DNA of 48,460 nt from a virus, in the IMG/VR virus record IMGVR_UViG_3300017593_000129, positions 1-48,460 of that record, one strand, 5' to 3'. The notes under the pieces are model-generated. The model did no database searches. It was given only the letters and a program-made list of their open reading frames with translations, and had not been told where the DNA came from. The position numbers and the translations under genes were made by a program. Numbering within the stretch: the stretch's first letter is position 1; the number at the start of each line of letters is the position of its first letter. Shown here one piece after another: positions 33,296 to 44,700 of the stretch.

Positions 33296-35374
33296 ATGAA
33301 TTATCTAAGACAATCAACACCCGTAGATGTCGAACTCGGAGTTTTTGTTGATAGCACCGACGGAGCAAGTACCGAAGAAGCATTAGCGCTTACCCAGGCT
33401 GATTTATACCTCACCAAGAATAGCGGCACTGCTGCTCAGAAGAACGATGCCACATCTGCTACACATATCTGGGGTGGTAATTACAAAATCCCTCTTGACG
33501 CTACTGATACGGGGACGCTCGGCAGGCTCCGTTTAATGTGCAAAAAGACAGGGGCATTGCCGGTTAAAGCTGATTTTATGGTTATCCCTGCGATGATATA
33601 TGATGCAATGTATGCCGGTACGGATAGGCTGGATGTTAATGTAACTCATATTGGTGATACCGCTCAGACCGCCAATGACAACGGTGCTGATATTAATGCA
33701 ATATTGATTGATACTGGGCAAATAGGAACAGCCGGTGCAGGACTTACTGCTGTACCGTGGAACGCTGCATGGGATGCTGAGGTGCAAAGTGAATGCACTG
33801 ATGCACTTAATACCTATGACCCACCGACTAAAACCGAAATGGATACGGGGTTTTCAGGGCTGAACAATTTATCCGCAGCAGAAGTAAATACCCAGGTCGA
33901 TGCAGCTCTTGTTACTAATCACCTTGATCACTTGTTTAAAACCACTTATGATCCTGCTAGTAAACCAGGGGCTGTTGATGCTCTATTAAATGAAATGGTT
34001 GAAAATGATGCAGGTGTTTCTCGCTTCACTGAGAATTCTCTTGAACAGGCTCCAAGTGGGACGGGCGCCAGTGCGGCAACCATCGCGGATGCCGTTTGGG
34101 ATGAAGCGATTGTAGCTCATACTGCTAATACTACTTTTGGTGGAAAGAATCAAAAAGTTGTACCGAGTGAAACAGTTGGAGATTATAAGGCTAGTGGGTT
34201 CAGCACTCATGCCGCATCAGATGTTTGGTCGGTTGTTGCTCGAACCCTGACTGCCAACACCAATCTTAATGACATAACCGCTGCCGATGTTAAAACAGCT
34301 ATCGAAGCAGCAGGCTCGCATCTTGCCTTGATCAAGACGCAAACGGATGATCTAGCCAATGGACAACGGTTAGACTTAATCTTTGATGAGTTAACTACTC
34401 AGGGGGATACAAACGAAACTGCAATTGGTAACTTAAAAGATTTTGACCCGGCTGCTGACACCGTGGCAACAGTAACCAACCTGACCAATGCTCCCACCAA
34501 TGGGGATTTAACTGCCACGATGAAGACTTCTGTCAATGCTGAAGTTGATACAGCTTTGAATACTGCCATCCCCGGCTTGCCAACTGCTGACAGCATCAAC
34601 CAGCGGATATCAGCACTTGACGACCTTGCTCAATCAGGTGGTTCCGGCGACCTTGCCGCAATCCTTGCCGACACTAATGATTTGCAGGGAAATCAGAGCA
34701 ATTGGGCCACAGCTGCAGGCTTCAGCACCCACAGCGCTGCTGATGTAAGGGCTGAAATGGATTCAAACAGCACTCAGCTTGCCGCTATTTTAACTGATAC
34801 CGGAACAACTCTTGACGGGAAGATTAACACCATTGATACGGTAGCAGATGCAATCAAACTTAAGACTGATAACTTACCGACTGACCCGGCTGATGAATCA
34901 TTGCTTGAGACAAAGATTGACGCATTGAATGATGTGTCTGCGGCAGAGGTAAACGCACAATGTGATACTGCCATTAGTGATGCTTCTCTGGCAACTACCG
35001 CTAGTATTGCCGCTCTAAACGATTTCGATCCTGCTGTTGATGCGGTGGCAACTGTTACCGATGTAACTAACCAGGTTACAGCAGATGTAACGGCTATTTC
35101 CGGCAGCTCTGATGCAGCCGATAAACTTGAAGCAAGTGCGGAGACTATAGTCGTAGCTGCTGCTGTAGCTGGAACATTATCCGCTACGGCAATGACCACT
35201 AATCTTACAGAGGCTACCGACGATCATTATAATGGGAGGATTATTATCTGGACCAGTGGAGTATTGCAGAATCAAGCAACCAATATCACTGATTACGATG
35301 GGGCCAGTAGAATGTTAACTTATACTGCAGTCACCGAAGCTCCAAGTGACGGTGATACTTTTGTGGTAGTGTAG
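33296..35374 (+). CDS. Fibre/tail protein with long helical repeat region
   Basis: This 692-residue protein has an N-terminal ~115-residue domain (PVDVELGVFVDSTDGAST, YKIPLDATDTGTLGRLRLMC, ALPVKADFMVIPAMIYDAMY) that matches a family common at the ends of phage structural operons. The rest is Asp, Ala, Thr and Asn-rich and likely a helical or coiled stalk. Repeated segments include NDFDPAVDAVATVTDVTN-like and LSAAEVNTQVDAAL-like units. The C-terminal ~60 residues form a probable beta domain (DHYNGRIIIWTSGVLQNQ). It is probably a fibre or baseplate-like part. Confidence 0.65.
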   Translation: MNYLRQSTPVDVELGVFVDSTDGASTEEALALTQADLYLTKNSGTAAQKNDATSATHIWGGNYKIPLDATDTGTLGRLRLMCKKTGALPVKADFMVIPAMIYDAMYAGTDRLDVNVTHIGDTAQTANDNGADINAILIDTGQIGTAGAGLTAVPWNAAWDAEVQSECTDALNTYDPPTKTEMDTGFSGLNNLSAAEVNTQVDAALVTNHLDHLFKTTYDPASKPGAVDALLNEMVENDAGVSRFTENSLEQAPSGTGASAATIADAVWDEAIVAHTANTTFGGKNQKVVPSETVGDYKASGFSTHAASDVWSVVARTLTANTNLNDITAADVKTAIEAAGSHLALIKTQTDDLANGQRLDLIFDELTTQGDTNETAIGNLKDFDPAADTVATVTNLTNAPTNGDLTATMKTSVNAEVDTALNTAIPGLPTADSINQRISALDDLAQSGGSGDLAAILADTNDLQGNQSNWATAAGFSTHSAADVRAEMDSNSTQLAAILTDTGTTLDGKINTIDTVADAIKLKTDNLPTDPADESLLETKIDALNDVSAAEVNAQCDTAISDASLATTASIAALNDFDPAVDAVATVTDVTNQVTADVTAISGSSDAADKLEASAETIVVAAAVAGTLSATAMTTNLTEATDDHYNGRIIIWTSGVLQNQATNITDYDGASRMLTYTAVTEAPSDGDTFVVV

Positions 35375-35378
35375 TAAT

Positions 35379-35786
35379 ATGGGGTATACTCACTTAACCC
35401 CAACCGGTACACCAGGTAGATCGTATTCGTTCTCAGCAAAGACTGAGGCAACGGCAGTTCTCAAAGGGTTTGGTCTTTTTAGCGGGTTATCAGTTCTTGG
35501 TACGCCAGGTAAGATTCACACCTTTACTGCCAAGACTCTGGCAACTGCTCCTTTAAAAGGGATTGGACCTTTTACCAGGTTGTCTGTTCTTGGGGTGCCT
35601 GGCCGAATTCATTCATTTTCGGCAAAAACTGCGGCAGAAATACTTGATTTTGGTGTTGTTCCTTCTGGTGGTGGAGGCCAAGCCGGAGCCATTGTCACCC
35701 GAAGCCAATTAAGAGCTTTAGGTTTGCAAAGAGACGACCAAGATGCTCTTGAATTTATTGTTGCTTTCGTTCTAAGTCGTAGATAA
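35379..35786 (+). CDS. Small protein with three 31-residue repeats
   Basis: This 135-residue protein is made of three degenerate 31-residue units: TPGRSYSFSAKTEATAVLKG, TPGKIHTFTAKTLATAPLKG and VPGRIHSFSAKTAAE. The first two also share GLSVLG/RLSVLG ends. A Gly-rich link and a helical C-terminus (RSQLRALGLQRDDQDALEFI) follow. Beta-strand repeats of this kind suggest a virion surface or fibre part. No family is recognised. It lies four bases after the fibre gene and 10 bases before the giant gene. Confidence 0.65.
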   Translation: MGYTHLTPTGTPGRSYSFSAKTEATAVLKGFGLFSGLSVLGTPGKIHTFTAKTLATAPLKGIGPFTRLSVLGVPGRIHSFSAKTAAEILDFGVVPSGGGGQAGAIVTRSQLRALGLQRDDQDALEFIVAFVLSRR

Positions 35787-35796
35787 GGATTAAAAA

Positions 35797-38700
35797 ATGG
35801 CTACTCTTGCACATTGTATTAAGCTTCATTCGTTAAATCCCCAAATTGCTGTTCGGATCGAAGATGTTCGCAAACAGTATATCACTGAGGGACATCCGGC
35901 CCAGGTTGCTACCGAACGGGCAATTAACGACATTATTGGCCAGGCGCAGGCCCAGCTTGATGAAGTGGTATCTCAGATAAATGATAAGATCGCAGCCCAA
36001 AACAAAACGATTGACGATGAGATTAACGATATAAGCATGGATGATCTCGGGGCCATGTTTGACGAAGCAGGTAAGTCGCCGGAACAGGGGCAGGCCAACG
36101 CGAAGCCGAAAGCTCCGAGGAAGAAAGCGGAAGCGGAACCGCCCAGTGTAAAGAAAAATACCGCAAAAGACATTGTCGCGGATGCGGCAAAGTCAGGGGT
36201 TGAAGGTCTTGAAGAGGCAGCGAATGGGCTTTATGCGTTATTTGGTGGTGGTGATTCCACCTTAATGTCATTCCCTGCTGGGTTCAATCAAGATACTTAT
36301 GCGGCAGCTAAACCTCATTTCGCCACTGCTTTACAGAAATTCAAGGAAGCCGGCCAGGGGTTACGGGAATTTGTTGCTTTTGTCCGGGATAAATTCGGGG
36401 CCGGGGCCAAAATGTATTTGATGAAGTTTGTCCAGGACATGAAAGACGGAATCCTTGACAAAAATGGAAATGTAGTTAAACTAGAAGGTGAGCCAAAACT
36501 AGAAGGAGGACAGGACAATGTACCAAACAACAGCGCTGAATTACCTGCAGGGGAACAAACCGAACCTGGGGGAGGACCCGAAAAAAGCAGCGAGAGTGGC
36601 AGCGGAAATGGCGAAAGAGAGGGAAGCGAAGATAATGGAGAAAATGACCAAGGGGAAATCGCTGGACAGCCTGGAAAGCCTACAGGAGATAAAGCGGGCG
36701 CAGAGGACAGCCAGGGAGATAGCGACCAGCGAAATGATAGACTTCCTCAGCAACCTTTAGACTACTCCATTACCGATGATGATGCTCTTGGCAAAGGCGG
36801 AGCGAAGACAAAAGCCCGGCAGAATATTGCGGCCATCAAGATCGTCAAGAAGCTCATCGAAGAGAACCGACAAGCCACTAAAGAAGAACAGGCAGCACTT
36901 GTTAAGTATGTGGGGTGGGGCGCTTCTGAGTTGGCCAATGGCCTCTTCCCGGTAAGAACTGCTTGGGATGCCAAGTCTAAAAAATTCCTTCCGGTTTACA
37001 AAGAGGGATGGGAATCTTTAGGCAAGCAAGTCAGAGGTTTATTGACTGACGAAGAATATGAGCAGGCAAAAGCGTCAACAGTCAATGCCCACTACACATC
37101 CCCTGAAGTTATCAGATCGATGTATGCTGCCTTGGAGCAGATGGGCTTCAAGGGTGGCAGGATTCTTGAACCAGGTTCCGGAATTGGCAACTTTCTTGGG
37201 CTGCTCCCTGAATCTCTCAAGGGCAGCACATTCACTGCCGTTGAAATGGATGCTATCAGTGCCGCTATTTCAAAATATCTTTATCCTTCTCACGATATCC
37301 GTCACCAGGACTTCACCCAAACAATTCTCCCGGACAACTTCTTTGATGTAGCTATCGGGAACCCTCCATTTTCTGACACTAAAATCCTTTCAGATCCACG
37401 GTATGCAAAGAAAAAGTTTGCCCTTCATGATTATTTCTTTGCCAAGACGATGGACAAAGTGCGTCCAGGTGGGTTGATGATACTTGTTACCAGCCGCTAC
37501 ACCATGGACAAAACGGATGACAAGGCCAGGGAATACCTCTCGAAACAAGCTGACTTCCTGGGAGCAATCAGGCTACCACAAACAGCTTTTAAGCAAAATG
37601 CCGGGACTGATGTTGTCACTGATGTTATTTTTCTCCGCAAGAGGGTTGACGGAGAGCAACCTGCCGGCGAAGCATGGGGAGAGTTGGTGCCTGTAAGGAT
37701 AAACAAAAAATCTGTCCACATTAATCAATACTTTGCTTCTAATCCTGGAATGATTCTCGGGACAAATTCTCTTGAAGGAAGCATGTATGGTGCCCAGCAA
37801 TATACCGTAAAACCTAAACGGGGGAAACAACTCGGAGAACTATTCCAGGAGGCTATCAAGAAGTTACCCCGAGACCTTTATGAAAAAGAAGACCCCGGGA
37901 CAGCAAACGCCAATGAGTCATTGGAAGCTGATTTTGCTCCAAACAACGTTAAGGAGGGGGCTTTTTACCTCGATAAAAAGGGAACCCTGCTTGTCAGGCA
38001 AAACGGAGTTGGGGTAAAATCAAAAGCCACAGGTATCAACAAAAAGAAGATCATAGCATTCACAGGCATAAGGGATGCGGTGCGAAACGTCTTATATGTC
38101 CAGCTGAAGGGGCATGATGATACAGAGTTAAAGGCCGCTCAGGCCGTAATGGAAAAACATTATGACGCTTTTGTGAAAAAGTTTGGGGCTCTCAACGAAA
38201 AGAAGGTTTCCACTCATGTCAACAAGGCGGGCAAAACCATAACCCGCACGACCTATCCCAACCTGCAACCATTCAGGAAGACTGATCCGGAGGCATATCT
38301 GGTTGCATCGATAGAAGAGTACAACGAAGATACTTTAGAAGCCACAAAAGGAGATATTTTCACTAAGAGGGTTATCGACCCCCAAGTAGAACCCGATATA
38401 GAATCCATTGAAGATGCGTTGAACGTATCATTGGCCCGGTTAGGTAAAATTGACATTGCGGATATTGCCAAGCTGATGAATATTCCAGAGGAAGACGCCA
38501 TTGCGGGGTTGGGGGACACTATCTTTTCTAACCCCACAAATGGGGAATGGGAGACTGACGATGAATACCTCCAGGGGAATGTCAAAGAAAAGTTGGCTCA
38601 GGCCCAGGCCGCAGCAATGGTGGACAAAAAGTTTGACAAAAACGTAAAAGCCCTTGAAGAAATACAGCCTGAAGACTTGCCTCCGTCAAAGACACCTATT

Positions 38701-41700
38701 AATCTAGGGATGCCAATCGTTACTTCTGATGATTTAAAAAAGTTTGCGAGAGAAATATTCGACGGGGACCTTCAAATAAGCCACAATGCACTACTCGGAA
38801 CCTGGAACGTTAAGAACAACAACGGGCGAATAAGTGTTGCGGCCACAACCGATTTTGGGACTTCCCGCGTCCCAGCGCATGAACTACTGACTTCTGCTCT
38901 GAACTCCAAGACAGTGGTTGTCAAAGATGCTGTCCCTGACGGTTCCGGGGGAACGAGGCAAGTAGTGTCAAAAGGCGCTACCATTGCCGCTAATGTAAAA
39001 CTCGAACAATTAAAGAAACGGTTTAAAGATTGGATATGGGAGGATAACGACAGGGCTGCTTATTACACCAAAGCATACAACGAAAGATATAACGTTTTCG
39101 TCAAACAGCATACCAATAGTGCGTTCATTAAGGCTATGACATTCCCAGGGGTGTCCGCCAGTATCCATCCATACGAACACCAGAAACGAATTGCCTGGCG
39201 CATCGTTCAAAAAGGCAACACCTACATGGCCCACAGTGTCGGCGCAGGCAAAACTATCGGATCTATCCTTGCGGGGATGGAGCTAAAGCGATTGGGAATT
39301 AAGAAGAAACCAATGTGGGTTATTCCAAACCACATGCTGAAACAGTTTTCTGCTGAGTTTTACGAACTGTATCCTGCGGCAAGGTTATTGATTGCAGATG
39401 AAAGTCAGTTTTCGAGGGCATTACGACAAAAGTTTATCGGTAAAATTGCCACGGGTAATTGGGATGGGATTATCATTACCCATGCCGCATTTAAAAAGAT
39501 TCCGCTAAGCGCCCAATTCCAGGCAGATATGATAAATGAACAAATCGAAGAGTATGCCGAGGCGTATAGAGACGCACAGGGAGATCGGCTAAAACGCAAA
39601 AAGCTCGAAGCCGCTCTTAGGAAATTAAGAGAAAAACTTGCAAGGGTTATGAATGATGCTACTGCTGACAGGGGCGTAACCTTTGAAGAATCCGGAATAG
39701 ACCAACTGTTTGTTGATGAAGCGCATGAGTTCCGGAAGCTGATGTTTGCAACCAATCAGGGCGATATGAAGGGGGTGGACCCTAATGGCTCAAATATGGC
39801 TTTTGATTTATTCATGAAGATACGGTATCTCGAATCATTAACCCCTAACAGATCAGCCGTATTCATGTCGGGGACTCCTATAACAAACACTCTTGGGGAA
39901 GTCTTTTCCATCCAAAGGATGTTACAATTACCGTTGTTGAAAAAATTAGGATTAGATAAGTTCGATGCGTGGGCATCTACGTTTACAACAACTACCACCC
40001 AACCGGAAGCTCAACCAAGCGGGAATTACAAGGTTATTACCAGATTAGGAGAATTCCAAAACCTTGAAACGTTGGTTGGGATGTGGGCCGATGTCGGGGA
40101 TTATGTCCATGCAAAGGATTTGCACTATATCACTCGTCCAAGGATAAAAGGCGGCGGCAGAAAAATGGTTGTGGCTGATGAGACAGAAGTATTGGCGCGA
40201 TACAGATCACAGTTGGGAGAAAGGATAAAAGCCATTGAACGACGTTCAGGCCCAGCACACAAAGGTGATGACATTATTCTGTCAGTTATTACCGATGGTA
40301 GACATGCAGCGCTGGATGACCGATTCATTGACCCAACTTTACCACCCAACCCTAACGGTAAATTAGAAAAGATGATCGGCAATGTTTTTGATATCTGGAA
40401 AAGGACCAAAGAGAATAAATCGGCCCAAATGATATTCGCAGATGAAGGACTGCCACAAGCCTTCGAGAAACGCGGCTTCTCTCCTTACCTGGAGATTAAA
40501 AGACGGCTTATCGAAATGGGTGTGCCGGAAGAAGAAATTGCCTTCATGCAGGATTTCAAGAAGTCCGAAGAAAAACGAAAATTATTTAACCAAGTTAATA
40601 ATGGTGATGTCCGGGTTCTTATTGGATCGTCTCAGGCCATGGGAACAGGCGTAAACGCTCAGGAGCGTCTTGTGGCCCTTCACCATCTTGATGCTGACCG
40701 TTATTTGCCTGCCATGATCGAGCAACGTGAAGGACGAATCATCCGGCAAGGCAATAGCAATGAAGAAATAGAAATCTACGCTTACATTACCAAGGGGTCA
40801 ATGGACGAGAATATGTGGCAATTCCTGGAATCTAAGCAAAGGTTTATTGACCAGTTCCTTGCTGGGAATGCCACGGTATCAACCACCGAGGATATAGATA
40901 AGGGCAGCAATTTATTTGCGCTGGCGAAAGCAATGGCCTCCAATAATCCCCTAATCCTTGAAAAGGCAACGATTGAAAATCAGATCATGCGGCTTGAGGC
41001 ATTGCATAGATCATTCATCGACAGCAAACATGCTATGCTGGGTGAAGCTAAACGGGCAGAAAGAGAAATCCCTGACGCAGAATTAGGGATTAAGACGCTT
41101 GAAAAAGCTATTGCCAGCAGGATATCAACCAAGGGTGATAAATTCAAGATGACCCTTGACGGAAAAATATACACAGATAGAACGGAAGTGGGTAAAGCTC
41201 TACTGAAAAAAGTGTTCAGTGGAAAGATTTCTACCGATAGAAAACAAATTGGTTCTATCGGGGGGTTCCCCTTGAGGATATATGCTAGTGATGATGAAAT
41301 GACCCTGATCAATTATGAGTTGATTAGTGATGATTACCAACTCTATCGGAAACATTTTTTCACAAATAACGCTGACTGGTATAAGGACGAAAGCCACATC
41401 GGGCTTATCATGGCAATGGAGACCTCTATCCGTAACCTGGATAACAGGTTAGCCGAAACAAAAGAGTTCATTGAACAAGCCAACAAGAAAATAGCTGACG
41501 CAAAGGCCAGAGAGGATAATGTTTTTGAACATGCCGATAAATTAAAAGAGAAGGAAGCCAGGCTCAAAGCTATCAATGATGAGCTAGTTATAAAAGACCA
41601 TGCAGAAACAACGCCGTCTACCGACAACACCCCAACATTTTCCCCACGTAAGGGAAATATCACCAATAAAGGAGGTGTCAAATATGGTACCCCGGTGGCA

Positions 41701-44700
41701 ACTGATAACACCAGCAGATTACAGACGCAGATTGAGGAACATACAGGTAAGAAATATGCCGAAGGTTCCTACCAAGAGGTTAAAGTGTCTGACGATTATG
41801 CTGGAATCGCCAAACGTCTCCAGCGAATCTTCCAAAAAAAGATAGTTTTTTTCAAACAAACCAACCCTGATGCTCTTGATTTCAATGGGGTAGCCTTCAA
41901 AGAAGAACCCCATACCATGTATATCAATGTTGATGGTGACTACCATGTCCAGACTATCATCGGCCATGAGCTGTTACATACAATGGAGAAAACAGCCCCA
42001 AAAATTTATAAAGAATTTCTCAGGGCTGCGTTAAGCGAGATGTATGAGGATGAGTTCGCTGTCCAACACTTAAAGCTGGCAGAACAAAGAGCTGATGCAG
42101 GCAAGTCCGCTCCTACCAAACAGGAAACTTACGAGGAAATGCTTGGTGATTTCTTAGGCGACAACATTACTGATCAGACTTTTTGGGACAAGGTTGCCGC
42201 TCGGATGCCAGAGATATTCCATGACCTGGTGAAATTTGTCACCAAATATCTTAATAAGATTAAATCAAAGATGAAGCTGGAAGGTATGGGTTCGAGTTCA
42301 TACTTCAGGGATGTCCAAAAAGTGCAGGATGCCGCGGCTAAAGCGATGGCAGAATTTAGCCAAATTCAGAATGGAGAATCCCTGAGCGAAGGGGTATTAT
42401 TCTCTCCCGAACAATCTCACCAGATTTGGTATTCAAAAATGGAGGCAGTATTAAACGCCAAATTGCCAGGTAAAGGTGTTGGGAAAATGCTGGCTAATAT
42501 GGTGCAGTCATGGTCAAAAAAGGGTGAGTTTAAGAAAGACGAATTGGCATGGAGTGGTTTAACTGACTGGTTGAATCGGCAGGGAGACAAAGTTACTAAA
42601 CAACAGGTTCTTGATTACCTGGAAGAGAACAACTTGCAGATCGAAGAGGTGGAGAAGGGCATCAAAACGACCAAGGAACTTGATGATTTGTATTTTAAGA
42701 GAGGCCTTGCCATTTTGCATAACCAAGAAACCCCAGAGCTAGACAAGAAAATTACAGCATTAGAAATAAAACTCCAGTCTACCAAATATGAATCTAAACA
42801 ACTCCCCGGCGGCAAGGATTACCGTGAATTGTTGATTACAATGCCGGGGGATGACAGGTCTGCAAGAGATAAAGCAACAGTAGCTTTTCGGAATAAAATA
42901 TATAAAAAATTAGGTAAGAATAGTTTTGACTATGAAGATTTGACTGATGCTGAGATAGACGAGTTTGATGAAATACAGAAAATGTCTGGCACTCCAGCAA
43001 AGTCTTACAGATCCCCCCACTTCGGTGAACCCAACATCCTCGTTCACATCCGGTTCAATGAGCGTGAGGTTGACGGCAAGCGGGTGATGTTTTTAGAAGA
43101 GGTACAAAGCGATTGGGCGCAAACAGGACGGAAGAAAGGGTTTAAAACAGAATTAACCAAAGAAGAACAAAAAGAAATTGATAATCTTATTGCTAAAAAA
43201 GAAAAGATATATATTGAATATGGTGGAGCTAAGGAAGTTATTGCCAAAGGGAAACAAAAAGGAGCACCTGAAGAATTAAAAAAAGCTTTCGATGAAATTC
43301 ATAACATTAATGGCAGAATAAACGAAATACAAATGTCAGCAAATGGTGTCCCCAATATGCCTTTCAAAGATTCCTCCAAATGGGCTACACTTGCCATCAA
43401 GCGAGCAATCCGTTGGGCGGCTGAAAATGGCTTTGACAGGGTAGAATGGACGACCGGAGAGCAACAGGCAGAGCGGTATGATTTAAGTAAGCAGATAAGC
43501 AGAATAAGGTACAGAAAAGCTGGTGATAAATTTGAGATAAGAGCAGAAAAAGGACAAGATGTAGTTTTGTCTAAAACTGCGAGGCCAGAAGAGTTAGAAG
43601 ATGTTGTGGGAAAAGATATTGTTCGCAAAATGGTTAATAATGAAGGAACCCAACTTAACGATGGAGGAATTTTTACTCATAAATTAGAAGGTCTTGACCT
43701 TAAAGTTGGTGGTGAAGGAATGAAAGGGTTTTACGACAAGATCGTTCCTGCTGCCGTACAGAAGTATATCAAGAAGTTTGGGGCTAAAGTAGCATTAAGC
43801 GAAGGCAAACCAAGCGCCACGGAGTACGGGCAGCAGTGGGGATTCGATGTTACAGATAAGATGCGTGATACAGCGATGGGAGGGCAACCAGTATTCTCTC
43901 CTCGGAAAAAAGCAACCCCATCTTCAGAGATTAACCCAAATGATGACAAGGGAAATGCCCCAGGCGACGAACAAGGGAAGAAAACCAATGCCATAGTTGA
44001 TACTGTCACCGGAGGCCCGGATACTGCCAGGGATATAGAGCAAGATCGGCTATTCACCATGAAAATATTTGAATACCGTGATCTTGCTCAGAAGAAAGCC
44101 AACAATATTGCCGTCCAGATAGAACAGCAGATTCAACAAATGGCCGGCAGTACACGGAAGTGGAAAGGCCCGTTAGCGTATAACCGGCTAAAGGATTCTA
44201 CGAAGGCCAGGCAGCTCAGTGAAGCAATGATGGTTTACCGTGACCTGAAACGGGATCCATCAGCGGAACAGACTTTCAGGGATTGGGCAAAAGAACAGCT
44301 CCATTCGGGAACCTTGGGAAAGGTGGAGACCAGGAAACTCCAGGAAAAAGTTGCTATCTTGGATCTGGCATCAAATTTATCACAGGAACAGAAAGACTTT
44401 GTTGATAATGATATTGATGAACTTTTCAAGGCAGTAGGTGAACGGGCACAGGCAACAGGCTTAGTCAATACCTTGCTTGATAATTATGTGAGACGGTTAT
44501 GGACGCTTCCGGACAAAAAGAAATTTACCGGGCTGGCGAATGGGTACGGGTTTAAAGTCTGGACATCTGCCAGTAAGCAGCGGACATTAAATACTATCCT
44601 TGATGGGTGGATGGCTGGATATGATTTGAAGGTTAAAGGCATCCATAATTCTTATGACCAGATTGCCCGCGAAATTGCCGGGATCGAAGCCGACCTTGCC

